From Rhizobiales bacterium GAS188 (lineage in GTDB: Bacteria; Pseudomonadota; Alphaproteobacteria; Rhizobiales; Beijerinckiaceae), in assembly GCA_900104855.1 (NCBI GenBank), contig FNSS01000001.1:6953001-7017000 (forward strand): 64,000 nt of DNA, written 5' to 3'. Numbering within the stretch: the first letter of the stretch is position 1; the number at the start of each line of letters is the position of its first letter. Shown here piece by piece: positions 16,840 to 25,142 of this stretch. The position numbers and the translations under genes were made by a program. The notes below the pieces were generated by a model. The model was not told the DNA's origin and did not search any database. It saw nothing but the letters and a program-made list of their open reading frames with translations.

Positions 16840-17889
16840 ATGAAGACGATCGTAATCGCCACCTGCCTGACGCTCTTCCCGGCCTTCGTCGTTCCCGCGC
16901 AAGCGCAATCGCCCTCGAAGGAGCTCTTGCTGTTCAACTGGTCGAACTATACCCCGCCCGATATGCTCAAGCGCTTCGAGGCGGAGACCGGCATCAAGGT
17001 CACGCTCGACACCTATGACTCGAACGAGTCGATGCTGGCGAAGCTGCAGGCGGGCGGCGCCGGCTACGATGTCGTCGTGCCGACCGGCCCGACCGTGCAG
17101 ACTATGATCCGCGACGGCCTCCTCATGAAAGTCGACGTGTCCAAGATGTCGAACTTCAAGAATGTGCGCGCCCCTTTCGACAAGCCGGAATTCGATCCAG
17201 AGCGCGGCTACACGGTGCCCTATATGTGGGGGACCACGGGTCTCGCCTATGATTCAGCGAAGGTCGGCGGCGGCAAGATCGAGGATAGCTGGAAGGAGCT
17301 GTTCGAGCCGCGGGCCGATTTCGCCGGCAAGATCGGCATGCTCAAGGACGTCAACGAGGTCTTGGGCTCGGCCGCCTATTATCTCGGCTACGACTATTGT
17401 TTCGACAAGCCCGAACAGGGACAGAAGATCCTCGAACTGCTCGAGAAGCAGAAGGCGGCCGTGAAGGTCTATAATTCCGAAGGCACGGTCGATCGCGTCG
17501 GCGGCGGCGATGTCGCCATGGAGCTGATGTGGAACGGCGCCTTCCACCGCGCCCATAAGAAGCTCGCGAGCGCGACTTATGTCTATCCGCGCGAGGGCCT
17601 CAATCTCTGGGGCGACAATCTCGGCATCCCGAAGGGCGCGAAGAATATCGAGAACGCCAAGCTCTTCCTCAACTGGATGATGGATCCGAAGAACGCGGCC
17701 GAAGCCTCGAACTTCACCGGCTACAACAATGCCATCAAGGGCGCAGAGCAATATCTCGATCCCTCGCTGCGCGACGATCCGGCGGTCAACTCGCCCGAGG
17801 AGGTGACGGCGCGTTTCCGACCGATGCGCGAATGCCCGAAGGTCTCGCTCGACCTCAAGGACAAGATCTGGACGCGACTGCTGCGCTGA
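16840..17889 (+). CDS. Periplasmic polyamine-type binding protein (PotD/PotF-like)
   Basis: Solute receptor of the importer. Starts MKTIVIATCLTLFPAFVVPA followed by QAQS, a clear Sec signal peptide cleaved near residue 23. The mature part begins KELLLFNWSNYTPPDMLKRF, the hallmark of the PotD/PotF family, and continues with YDVVVPTGPTVQTMI and YMWGTTGLAYD. ATG 16840 is chosen because it places the signal peptide at the N-terminus; an in-frame ATG at 16807 overlaps the permease stop and would add 11 residues. Ligand could be spermidine, putrescine or a related amine; the ureohydrolase next door raises agmatine as a candidate. Confidence 0.9.
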   Translation: MKTIVIATCLTLFPAFVVPAQAQSPSKELLLFNWSNYTPPDMLKRFEAETGIKVTLDTYDSNESMLAKLQAGGAGYDVVVPTGPTVQTMIRDGLLMKVDVSKMSNFKNVRAPFDKPEFDPERGYTVPYMWGTTGLAYDSAKVGGGKIEDSWKELFEPRADFAGKIGMLKDVNEVLGSAAYYLGYDYCFDKPEQGQKILELLEKQKAAVKVYNSEGTVDRVGGGDVAMELMWNGAFHRAHKKLASATYVYPREGLNLWGDNLGIPKGAKNIENAKLFLNWMMDPKNAAEASNFTGYNNAIKGAEQYLDPSLRDDPAVNSPEEVTARFRPMRECPKVSLDLKDKIWTRLLR

Positions 17890-17917
17890 GCGGGGTTTGC
17901 TCAAAGGCCAGCGCCAC

Positions 17918-18114
17918 TTCACCTCTCCCCTTGTGGGAGAGGTCGATCCGAGCCGCCAGGCGAGGAGCGGGTGAGGGGGGCAGCGATTGCTTCGGAAGTC
18001 GGGGTCGGAGCGGTCTACCAGTCTCGAGGCGAGGAGGCCGGCGCTGCCCCCCTCACCCGGCTTCTCTTCGCTTCGCTCATCGAAGCCGACCTCTCCCACA
18101 AGGGGAGAGGTGAA
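17918..18114. repeat. Long inverted repeat with perfect 28-bp arms
   Basis: Arms at 17918-17945 and 18087-18114 are exact complements; the left one begins TTCACCTCTCCCCTTGTGGG. A second nested pair (17967-17985 and 18042-18059, GCGGGTGAGGGGGGCAGCG type) lies inside. Each arm is itself partly self-complementary. It fills the gap after the transporter operon; this is a known style of intergenic repeat in alphaproteobacteria and has no T-run for termination. Confidence 0.8.
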
Positions 18115-18181
18115 GGCGCGTACCGCCTTCTCCACATCCGACCCCAAAGAATAAGCTCCAGAGACAATTCGTATTTGTTCC

Positions 18182-19471
18182 ATGACAGCCATGAATTTCC
18201 CCGACACTTACTACGCCCGCACGCTGCGCGAGAAACGCGAATTCGCCGCGCTCGACGGCGATATCGATGTCGAGACGGTCGTCATCGGGGGCGGATTGGC
18301 CGGCTGCGCCACGGCACTCGACCTCGCCGAGAAGGGCCATCGGGTCGCGCTGATCGAAGCTAAGCGCATTGGCTGGGGCGCGTCCGGCCGTAATGGCGGC
18401 TTCGTTTCGGACGGCTTTCCGGGCGGCTATGCGGCGCTCGTCAAGCGCGTCGGCCTCGATCAGGCGCGTCGATTCCACGCCTTGTCCCGCATGGGCAATC
18501 GGCTGCTGCGCGAACGCATCGACCGCTATGGCATCGATTGCGGCCCGATCCAGGACGGGGCGCTTCGCTGCAACATGGCCGGCGGCAGCGAAAACCTCGT
18601 CGAATTCTGCGATTTCATGGAGAGGAATTTCGACACGCATTACGCTTACTGGCCGCAAGAGCGCCTACGCGAAGCGCTGACGACCGAGCGCTATTCGGAT
18701 GCGTTCTTCAATCCGCACACCTACGCGGTTCAGCCGCTCGACCTGACACGCGGCCTGGCGCGCGCCTGCGTCGAGCAGGGCGGACAGGTCTTCGAGACGA
18801 CGCCTGCGGTCGAGCTCGCCAGCCGTCTCGGCCGCAAGGAGGTGCGCACGCAGTCCGGCCGCATTCGCGCCGACCGGATCGTCATCGCCTGCGGGGGCTA
18901 TATCGAGAGCCTCGACAAGACGATTTCGGGCGCGACCGTGCCGATCGCGACCTTCGTGATGGTGACGGAGAGACTGGGGGAGGGGCTCGAGAAGGCGATC
19001 CGCGTGCCCTACGCCATCTCGGACATCAAGGTCGCGACCAATTACTACCGGCCGCTCGCCGATTCCCGGCTGCTTTGGGGCGGGCGGGTTCTTGCCTGGG
19101 AGCCTTCGCCCGAGCGGCTGGCGGAGCAGCTGAAGCACGACATGGCCTTCTTCTATCCCGATCTGGCGGAGGCGCGCGTCGAGGTCGCCTGGGGAGGGAT
19201 GATGCCGTTCACGCGCCACAAGCTGCCGGTGATCGGCCAGCTCGAGCCCGATATCTGGTACGCGACGGGGTTCGGGGGCCTTGGCCTCGCCTTGACGACA
19301 ACGGCCGGCGCGCTGATCAGCGCCGGCATCCGCGGAACCGATGAGGATTGGCGGCTGTTCGCGCAATTCGGCCTGCCCTTTGCGGGCGGCAAGCTCGGCA
19401 AGATCCCGGCCCAGCTGGTCTATTGGCGCCACCAGCTCGCGGCGAAGCTCGGTTACGCGCAGCAGTTCTGA
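18182..19471 (+). CDS. FAD-dependent amine oxidoreductase (PuuB / DAO family)
   Basis: Flavoprotein oxidase or dehydrogenase of 429 residues resembling gamma-glutamylputrescine oxidase. The N-terminal dinucleotide fold is VVIGGGLAGCATALDLAEKG, followed by the FAD-contacting RIGWGASGRNGGFVSDGFPG. A C-terminal GGMMPFTRHKLPVIGQ and ATGFGGLGLALTTTAGALIS complete the DAO signature. It probably oxidises an amine imported by the adjacent ABC system, giving an aldehyde and ammonia. No PuuA-type ligase is present here, so the true substrate may not be gamma-glutamylated. Confidence 0.87.
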   Translation: MTAMNFPDTYYARTLREKREFAALDGDIDVETVVIGGGLAGCATALDLAEKGHRVALIEAKRIGWGASGRNGGFVSDGFPGGYAALVKRVGLDQARRFHALSRMGNRLLRERIDRYGIDCGPIQDGALRCNMAGGSENLVEFCDFMERNFDTHYAYWPQERLREALTTERYSDAFFNPHTYAVQPLDLTRGLARACVEQGGQVFETTPAVELASRLGRKEVRTQSGRIRADRIVIACGGYIESLDKTISGATVPIATFVMVTERLGEGLEKAIRVPYAISDIKVATNYYRPLADSRLLWGGRVLAWEPSPERLAEQLKHDMAFFYPDLAEARVEVAWGGMMPFTRHKLPVIGQLEPDIWYATGFGGLGLALTTTAGALISAGIRGTDEDWRLFAQFGLPFAGGKLGKIPAQLVYWRHQLAAKLGYAQQF

Positions 19472-19519
19472 TGCGATGGTGCGTGCGGGCGGCGGGGTCG
19501 GAGGCATTCGCAGCGGACA

Positions 19520-19670
19520 GGCGTGGATGGCCGGGCCAAGCCCGGCCAAGACGCGGTTGCCATGGCGAGCGCAATCAAGATCCGGTGGTCACTTTGCTCA
19601 GGCGAGTGGACCCATCCACGTCTTGGCCGGGCCAATTCTTTGCTGAAGATCTGGCCCGGCCATCCACGCC
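19520..19670. repeat. Nested inverted repeat (cruciform-type intergenic repeat)
   Basis: GGCGTGGATGGCCGGGCCA (19520-19538) pairs exactly with its complement at 19652-19670; inside, CCCGGCCAAGACG (19541-19553) pairs exactly with 19619-19631. It fills most of the 356-base gap between the oxidase and proC genes, where I see no gene. GGATGGCCGGGCC-type repeats are common between genes in this bacterial group. Confidence 0.75.
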
Positions 19671-19827
19671 TATGCCACGATCAACTTTTTCCCCGGACCG
19701 CTCTGGCGCAAGCGGGGCGAGGTGAAGGGCCCCGGCGCCCGCCATTGCCGTCACGCCCTTTCCGACGCATGAGAGGCCTGCATGCGGCGGGGCTGGTGCC
19801 TCGCCGCGTAACCCATGCGAGGCCAAG

Positions 19828-20652
19828 ATGTCAGGCGAACTCCCTTCCTCAATCGTGCTCGTCGGCGCCGGCAAGATGGGCCAGGCCATGCTCGGAGGCT
19901 GGCTGGCGCTCGGCCTCGATCCCGCGCGAGTGACGGCGCTCGACCCGCATCTCGACGCGTCCGGCAGGGCGGCGCTTGCCGGCAAGGGCGTGCGGGTCGA
20001 AAGCCAACCCGCCGGCATGGTGGCGCCCGAGGCGCTCATCCTCGCCGTCAAGCCGCAGACGCTGGAGAGCGCCGCCGAGGGCTTGCGCCCGCTGATCGGG
20101 CGAAACACGCTCGTCCTCTCCATCCTGGCGGGGAAGCGGATTATCGATCTTGCGGCAGGGCTCGGCGACCACGCCATGATCGTCAGGGCCATGCCCAACA
20201 CGCCGGCCGCGGTCGGGCGTGGCATCAGCGCTGCAGTCGCTTCGCCCAAGGTCGGTGCGCCGCAGCGCGCCGCGGCCGGGGCACTCCTCGCCGCGGTCGG
20301 CAAGGTCGAGTGGGTCGAGGATGAGGCGCTGATCGATGCCGTCACCGCCGTCTCGGGGTCAGGACCGGCCTATGTGTTCCTGCTTGTCGAGTGCATGGCG
20401 GCGGCCGGCGCCCGCATCGGGCTGCCCAAGGATCTCGCCATGCGGCTTGCCCGCGCGACCGTCGAGGGGGCAGGCGAGCTCATGTTCCGTGAGCCCGGCA
20501 TCGATGCCGGGACCTTGCGGCGCAACGTCACCTCGCCGGCCGGCACGACCGCCGCCGCGCTCGACGTGCTGATGGCCGATCCGGGCATGGCGGCGCTCTT
20601 CGATCGCGCCATCGCCGCGGCGGCACGCCGGGCGGCCGAGCTCGCCGGTTGA
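19828..20652 (+). CDS. proC: Pyrroline-5-carboxylate reductase
   Basis: Last step of proline synthesis: reduces pyrroline-5-carboxylate with NAD(P)H. The 274-residue protein starts with the Rossmann motif IVLVGAGKMGQAMLGGWLAL and has VRAMPNTPAAVGRGISA and the family signature SGSGPAYVFLLVE near residue 175, followed by RRNVTSPAGTTAAALDVL. Size and motifs are standard. It is transcribed alone, separated from the oxidase gene by a repeat, and converges on the FkbM gene. Confidence 0.95.
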   Translation: MSGELPSSIVLVGAGKMGQAMLGGWLALGLDPARVTALDPHLDASGRAALAGKGVRVESQPAGMVAPEALILAVKPQTLESAAEGLRPLIGRNTLVLSILAGKRIIDLAAGLGDHAMIVRAMPNTPAAVGRGISAAVASPKVGAPQRAAAGALLAAVGKVEWVEDEALIDAVTAVSGSGPAYVFLLVECMAAAGARIGLPKDLAMRLARATVEGAGELMFREPGIDAGTLRRNVTSPAGTTAAALDVLMADPGMAALFDRAIAAAARRAAELAG

Positions 20653-20718
20653 GTGAATGGGCTTCTTCGGCCAGGTCGAGCCGCGCGGCGCCGGTCGCGC
20701 GCAGATGCGAACGGCTTG

Positions 20719-21780
20719 TCACGGCAAGGCTTTCCCGATTGTGCGGCTTTCGAAGTCCCGAAGGTAGTCCACATAAGGCTTGGGTTCTTGCTCCCCGCGC
20801 TGCGCCTGTCGGGAAAGACCATCCAATGCAATCGGTATGTTGATCCTTGTGGCCAGCCTGTCACCGAACACGAGGAGAATCTCGGCGGCGCAATCGGGCA
20901 AACCGAAGATTGAGAACATCGCAGCGAGTTTGAGAAGTCCCTCCGGACTTGTGCGCTCCGCAAGAGCCTTATTGTAGGGAGCGCAAATGTCTCGGGCGTA
21001 GAAAGCGTCGCCTTGCAAAATCCGCCCCATGCGGGTTTCCGCGGGGTAGACATGGTGGTCGGAACCCACCGGCAGGTGCTTCATCGAATAGCGTCGCATC
21101 GTGAGGTCGAACAGTTCGAACCCCATCTCCTTCAGAAGCCTGTCGACGTTGTGGAAGGTGTTGTCGGTCGGTCTATTGGAGCCGAAGAAATTGACCTCGA
21201 TGCCGATGGACATCACCTCGATATCGGTGAATTGCGGGGTCATCGATTGGAGGACAAGCAGGTCCTCACCGTCGACGTCGATTTTCAGGAAGTCGACCTT
21301 GTCGACGCCATGTTCCTTCAGAAAGCTCGGCAAGAGCACGGTTTGCGGATCGGGATTGTCGGTCACGAGATAAGTCGCATCCATATGAGCGCCGGCCGCA
21401 AACGAGAGCGGCGGGGGCGCCAATCCTGCCTTGGCCGCTTGATCAATCTCGGCCCACCTGAAGATCGCCAGACGGCTCCATGGATTTCGCGTCGTATAAG
21501 GCCGAATTCTTGCAGGTTCGGCGAGCGGATGATCGGCAGGAATTCCGACGAGGCCGGCTACATATTGCAGAGCCCCGCAAGACTTGGCTGCATTCAGCCT
21601 CGCCACTTCCGCCGGATCGGGGTCGAAGCCGAATCCGTCAATCTTGTCGAGGAAGCAGCCGAACGCAGGCGCGATACCGCCCGCAGCGCCCACATCGACA
21701 ATCGTTACGAGCTCCGAGTGCAACGATCCCGCGACCAGAGTCGCGAATTCGGTCATGCTCGAGGACGGCAATTGATCCAT
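20719..21780 (-). CDS. FkbM-family methyltransferase
   Basis: Putative SAM-dependent methyltransferase of 353 residues. The SAM-binding motif is VTIVDVGAAGGIAPAF near residue 30, followed by an acidic residue in GFGFDPDPAEVARLN. The FkbM-type block FLKIDVDGEDLLVLQSM lies about residue 170, then IEVNFFGSN and LFDLTMRRYSMK. These proteins often methylate sugars in surface polysaccharides or glycolipids. No glycosyltransferase genes lie nearby, so the acceptor is unknown. The C-terminal ~100 residues (KALAERTSPEGLLKLAAMFS) look like an extra helical part. Confidence 0.78.
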   Translation of the reverse strand: MDQLPSSSMTEFATLVAGSLHSELVTIVDVGAAGGIAPAFGCFLDKIDGFGFDPDPAEVARLNAAKSCGALQYVAGLVGIPADHPLAEPARIRPYTTRNPWSRLAIFRWAEIDQAAKAGLAPPPLSFAAGAHMDATYLVTDNPDPQTVLLPSFLKEHGVDKVDFLKIDVDGEDLLVLQSMTPQFTDIEVMSIGIEVNFFGSNRPTDNTFHNVDRLLKEMGFELFDLTMRRYSMKHLPVGSDHHVYPAETRMGRILQGDAFYARDICAPYNKALAERTSPEGLLKLAAMFSIFGLPDCAAEILLVFGDRLATRINIPIALDGLSRQAQRGEQEPKPYVDYLRDFESRTIGKALP

Positions 21781-21918
21781 GACGAATAGCTTTCAACGCA
21801 AACTATTCCGGCCGACATTCGCCGGATGACAGCCTTGGTGAGGCTGAGACTCCCGTCTTTAGCGGATTTTGGCAAGGCTGAGCGACCAAGGCTGAACGAC
21901 ACAGATCCATTGGACGGT

Positions 21919-21941
21919 GACGCCGGCGGATCGCCGGCGTC
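21919..21941 (-). terminator. Stable hairpin downstream of the YciI-like gene
   Basis: GACGCCGGCG, a three-base loop, and its exact complement form a ten-pair stem beginning about 25 bases after the YciI-like stop. No T-run follows, so it may be a 3' stabilising stem rather than an intrinsic terminator. Confidence 0.4.
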
Positions 21942-21965
21942 CTTATGACTGAACCCAATCGAGCC

Positions 21966-22262
21966 TCACATCGTGCGATGCCCCTCGGCGAAGACCTGCG
22001 ACCATTGCAGGACCCGCACCGATAGCCGCAGACCGGTGGGCCAAAAGGGATCGTTCTCATAGAGCCGCCGGACGGCGTCCGCGGATTCGGCCTCCACGAG
22101 CCAAAGGCCGCCGGCGCCCTTGCCGCTCTCCGGGTCCCGAAGCGGGCCGGCCGCGCGGATCGATCGATGATGTGTCTCGAGAAAGGCGAGGTGGTCGGGC
22201 ATCAGGCGTTGGCGGGCCTCGGCATGCGCGTCATTGTCGGTAAAGAATACAGCGAACAGCAT
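21966..22262 (-). CDS. YciI-like protein
   Basis: A 98-residue member of the YciI fold (dimeric alpha/beta barrel with a conserved His-Asp pair): LFAVFFTDNDAHAEARQRL, DHLAFLETH and RAAGPLRDPESGKGAGGLWL. Family members are thought to be small enzymes or accessory domains; no reaction is established. ATG 22262 is chosen over a GTG six bases upstream because AGGAGAG is at better spacing. It is divergent from a LysR gene whose upstream region contains a repeated motif, so the regulator probably controls it. Confidence 0.82.
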   Translation of the reverse strand: MLFAVFFTDNDAHAEARQRLMPDHLAFLETHHRSIRAAGPLRDPESGKGAGGLWLVEAESADAVRRLYENDPFWPTGLRLSVRVLQWSQVFAEGHRTM

Positions 22263-22334
22263 CCTCACACTCTCCTGAATACGGTGACCATGGCGGGGTT
22301 GGCCGTGACTCCGCAGAAGCTAGATGCGTAGCGG

Positions 22335-22379
22335 CTGCAAAAAAATGCATATTGTTGCCGTTCGATTCTGCAAAAATGC
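22335..22379. promoter_or_regulatory. Two phased A-tract palindromes between yciI-like and lysR genes
   Basis: CTGCAAAAAAATGC (22335-22348) and CTGCAAAAATGC (22368-22379) start 33 bases apart, about three helical turns, in the divergent promoter. The first reads TGCA-A6-TGCA. Spacing on one face of the helix is typical of LysR-type tetramer binding. Confidence 0.5.
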
Positions 22380-22411
22380 GCCCCCAAGATGTGACCGCAA
22401 AAAGCGACGCT

Positions 22412-23248
22412 ATGGATTGGGACGACCTTCGCTACCTTCTGACGATCGCCCGCGGCGGAACGCTCGCGGCCGCGGCCCGAAGGCTCGGCGTCGATCAGAC
22501 GACCGTGGCGCGACGTCTCGCGGCGGCCGAAGCATCGCTCGGTGCGCGCCTGTTCGAGCGTGTGGATGGCGTGCTTCACCCGACAAAAGCCGGAGCAGCA
22601 GCGATTGCCCGCGCCGCGCAGGTGGAAGCGCAGGTCAACGCTTTGGAGAGCGGCATCGGCAGCGACGATGCGGCGCCCGCAGGCCTGGTGCGCCTGACCG
22701 CAGTGCCGATCCTCATCAATCGGCTCATCATTCCGGCCCTGCCGAGTTTTGCCGCCGCCTATCCCCGCATCCAGCTCGAGCTTATCGCGGAGCCGCGCAA
22801 TGTCAGCCTCTCGCGCCGAGAGGCCGACATCGCCTTGCGCCTGTCACGGCCTGAACGAGGCGGCGCGACATTGACGAGGCGCATCGGGCGACTGGACTAC
22901 GCGGCCTATGGTCCACGCGGATGCGCAGCCGAGCGCCTTCCTTGGATCGGCTATGAAGATGGCCTGAGGCACCTGCCGCAGGCACGCTGGATCGCGTCGG
23001 CGACCGACGGCGGCAAGACGGCTCCGCTTTTGGTCAATGATGCGGAAGCGATCCTTCAAGCCATCCATGCCGGCCTCGGCAAATCCCTGCTGCCCTGTCG
23101 CATTGCCGACCGGGACCAGCGCCTGAAACGTCTCGCGCCGGAGGTTGTGCTGTCTCGTGAAGCCTGGCTGCTGACGCACAATGAGGTCCGCCATCACGGG
23201 CGCATCGCCGCGGTCATCGCCTGGCTTCAGGATCTATTTGCCAGATAG
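22412..23248 (+). CDS. LysR-family transcriptional regulator
   Basis: Starts MDWDDLRYLLTIARGGTLAA, followed by AARRLGVDQTTVARRLAAAE, the LysR winged helix. The protein is 278 residues from this ATG. The effector domain is shortish and reads AVPILINRLIIPALPSFAAA and READIALRLSRP, as in the group that resembles AmpR/GcvA-like repressors of small stress enzymes. In-frame ATGs at 22352 and 22376 exist, but the second lies within a probable operator. Divergent from the YciI-like gene, its likely target. Confidence 0.88.
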   Translation: MDWDDLRYLLTIARGGTLAAAARRLGVDQTTVARRLAAAEASLGARLFERVDGVLHPTKAGAAAIARAAQVEAQVNALESGIGSDDAAPAGLVRLTAVPILINRLIIPALPSFAAAYPRIQLELIAEPRNVSLSRREADIALRLSRPERGGATLTRRIGRLDYAAYGPRGCAAERLPWIGYEDGLRHLPQARWIASATDGGKTAPLLVNDAEAILQAIHAGLGKSLLPCRIADRDQRLKRLAPEVVLSREAWLLTHNEVRHHGRIAAVIAWLQDLFAR

Positions 23249-23295
23249 GGCAAATCCGGAGCCGATTTCCACGTCCTGCATCGACGTTTCCGAGC

Positions 23296-23691
23296 TCAAG
23301 CGGAGCAGTTGAACATCCATTGGACGCCAAATCGATCCGTCAGCTTGCCGAAATAATCACCCCAGGGTTGAACGGCAAGCGCAGTGGTCACCTTCCCGCC
23401 TTGACCCAAACGCTCGAAGAGCCGGTTCGTCTGGTCGCGGCTATCCGTCATCAGGATGTGTGCGGAGCCGCGCATCGGTTCGGCATCGTCATTGTCCGAA
23501 GCATAAAAAAGAATGCCCGGTCCCTCGAATTTGGCGTGCATGATCTTGCCTCGCATCGCCTCATTCTTCAGCGGCATGCCGCCGGCGCCGTGGCGCAGGA
23601 CTTCGACCACATTGCCGAGGCCGCATTGCGTGTAGAAGTCGAGGGCCTGCTCGCAGGTCGTCGTGAAGAACAGGTAGTTTGACAGCTGCAT
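23296..23691 (-). CDS. VOC-family (PhnB-like glyoxalase fold) protein
   Basis: A 131-residue vicinal-oxygen-chelate protein of the PhnB type: MQLSNYLFFTTTCEQALDFY at the start, then AKFEGPGILFYASDND and a C-terminal VQPWGDYFGKLTDRFGVQW. These proteins bind small metal-dependent or antibiotic-like ligands; the function here is unknown. ATG 23691 has GGGGAG eight bases upstream. An upstream in-frame ATG lacks family similarity. It is followed convergently by the LysR gene. Confidence 0.85.
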   Translation of the reverse strand: MQLSNYLFFTTTCEQALDFYTQCGLGNVVEVLRHGAGGMPLKNEAMRGKIMHAKFEGPGILFYASDNDDAEPMRGSAHILMTDSRDQTNRLFERLGQGGKVTTALAVQPWGDYFGKLTDRFGVQWMFNCSA

Positions 23692-23738
23692 CGTCGATAC
23701 TCCCCAAGGCGTGTCTCGCAAGACCTGAGCGGCACGCG

Positions 23739-24161
23739 TCAACCGGCACCGCCTTGCACGGCCTCGCCGATGTCGGCGTTGGAATAGGCTCTGCCCGCGA
23801 TGCCCCATGTGCCGTCGACCGCATAGGTCACGTTGACGAACGTCCGTTCACGCGGATGCGAGCCCGCCTTGAGCTGGTCGATGATGTCGGTGACCGCGCC
23901 CACGAACGCCTGCTTCACCTCGGCATTCGGGAAGGTGATCGCCGGGACCTTCACTTCGACGATGGCCAGCGACTGGGGCTTGCCGCCGACATAGCTCTCG
24001 GATTCCGGGCTCACGACCAGATGGCCGATGACGTTTGGGGTCATGAATGTGTTGCCGGCGAGGCCGTGTGCGCGCAGCAACGCATCCGCGACGAGGGGGA
24101 ACACTTCACGCTCCCCTTGCGGGGTCAGAAGGCCTTTGGTGACTTGGACTGAAATCGGCAT
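23739..24161 (-). CDS. Tautomerase-family protein with N-terminal catalytic proline
   Basis: A 140-residue member of the tautomerase superfamily (4-oxalocrotonate tautomerase/MIF relatives). It starts MPISVQVTKGLLTPQGEREV; after Met removal Pro1 would be the general base. Other blocks are GNTFMTPNVIGHLVV, VEVKVPAITFPNAEVKQAF and DGTWGIAGRAYSNADIGEA. ATG 24161 is chosen because it puts Pro at position 2 and has GGAG upstream; a start seven codons earlier would bury the proline. Divergent from the TetR gene across a strong palindrome, which probably represses it. Confidence 0.85.
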   Translation of the reverse strand: MPISVQVTKGLLTPQGEREVFPLVADALLRAHGLAGNTFMTPNVIGHLVVSPESESYVGGKPQSLAIVEVKVPAITFPNAEVKQAFVGAVTDIIDQLKAGSHPRERTFVNVTYAVDGTWGIAGRAYSNADIGEAVQGGAG

Positions 24162-24214
24162 TGAAGTAACTCCTCGATCCAAATGGTCAGTCGAATCAGA
24201 GCTGTTGCTCTCAC

Positions 24215-24242
24215 ATCACGATCGTAATATAACGAGCGTGAT
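24215..24242. promoter_or_regulatory. TetR-type operator between tautomerase and tetR genes
   Basis: ATCACGATCGT, six bases (AATATA), then ACGAGCGTGAT: an 11-bp inverted repeat with one mismatch, centred between the divergent genes. Size and symmetry fit a TetR dimer-pair operator controlling both directions. Confidence 0.7.
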
Positions 24243-24286
24243 GTCGTCAAGCACCAAATGTCGATCGTTATCTGGAGGCTTCGTAC

Positions 24287-24865
24287 ATGGCACATCGGGC
24301 GGGTCAGAAGGAAGAGAGCAGGGCGAAGATCCTCAGGAGCGCGGGCCGGGGGTTTCGCAGCCGCGGCTTCGGTGGCTCTGGCGTCGACGGCCTGGCAAAG
24401 GACGCCGCCGTTACCTCGGGTGCCTTCTATGCGCATTTCAAGTCGAAAGCGGATGCCTTCCGCGAGGCCGTCACCGTCGGTCTCGAAGATCTGAAGCGGG
24501 GTATCGAGCAGACACGCGCGCAGCTCGGAAGCCGCTGGCGCGAGGGGTTCATCGACTTCTACATGGGAGACCGCCGCACCTGTGATCTGGCCGACAGCTG
24601 CGCCCTGCAAAGTCTCTCGAGCGAAGTCGCTCGCGCCGATGACGATGCGCGGCAAGCGTATGAAACGGAATTGCGCGCGATCATCGAGACAATGGCTGCC
24701 GGCCTCGAGGGAAAGCCCAAGGTCCGGCGCGAGGAGGCGACCGCGCTGCTCGCGCTACTGGTTGGCGGGGTCACGCTCGCAAGGGCTGTCAGTGACCCCG
24801 CCATCAGCGACGAGATCGCCGCCGCAGTCCGCAAGGCCGCCCTCGGGCTCGGCATTCGCACATAG
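24287..24865 (+). CDS. TetR/AcrR-family transcriptional regulator
   Basis: A 192-residue regulator. The helix-turn-helix reads VDGLAKDAAVTSGAFYAHFK then SKADAFREAV (residues about 36-64), the TetR signature. The C-terminal ligand domain has CALQSLSSEVARADD and is of the TetR_C type seen in regulators of small detoxification enzymes. The gene is divergent from the tautomerase gene with an 11-bp inverted repeat between them, so autoregulation and repression of the tautomerase are likely. The inducer is unknown, possibly a reactive electrophile. Confidence 0.9.
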   Translation: MAHRAGQKEESRAKILRSAGRGFRSRGFGGSGVDGLAKDAAVTSGAFYAHFKSKADAFREAVTVGLEDLKRGIEQTRAQLGSRWREGFIDFYMGDRRTCDLADSCALQSLSSEVARADDDARQAYETELRAIIETMAAGLEGKPKVRREEATALLALLVGGVTLARAVSDPAISDEIAAAVRKAALGLGIRT

Positions 24866-24904
24866 GGGAGGGATTTGATCAGCGCTGATCGCCTCCCTCC
24901 CCCA

Positions 24905-24967
24905 CGAAGCCGGCTGGAAGCCGGCGGTCCAAGGGCAGATTGGACCGCCGGCTTCCAGCCGGCTTCG
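24905..24967. repeat. Perfect 28-bp-arm hairpin repeat, copy 1
   Basis: Arms 24905-24932 and 24940-24967 are exact complements around a 7-base loop; the left arm starts CGAAGCCGGCTGGAAGCCGG. Both arms are identical to those of the hairpin at 28532-28594, only the loop differing. It sits in the 277-base gap between the tetR gene and the ArsR fusion gene; CT-rich/GA-rich flanks extend the pairing. Confidence 0.85.
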
Positions 24968-25106
24968 CGGGGGGGAGGGTCCTCATAGGGTACGGGTGGG
25001 GGGCGTTTCAAACAGGCCCAACTGATCGAGCAGGGTATTCCGGGACGGGCGCTTTGCGGCCAAAGCCCAACTTTTCTCGCGCCGACCGCACGCCTCCAAC
25101 ACCACT

Positions 25107-25135
25107 TGACATGTGACCAAACAGTCACCTATTAA
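25107..25135 (+). promoter_or_regulatory. Strong sigma-70 promoter with internal operator, probably leaderless
   Basis: TTGACA (25107-25112), exactly 17 bases, then TATTAA (25130-25135). The spacer contains GTGAC-N6-GTCAC (25113-25128), a palindrome suited to an ArsR dimer. Transcription would start at about 25142-25143, on or next to the ATG of the ArsR-SRPBCC gene, so the message is probably leaderless. Confidence 0.7.
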
Positions 25136-25142
25136 CCGTGAC

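Noticed and set aside
17918-18114. Possible intrinsic terminator of the transporter operon
   Set aside because: Arms are far apart and no T-run follows; it is a repeat rather than a terminator.
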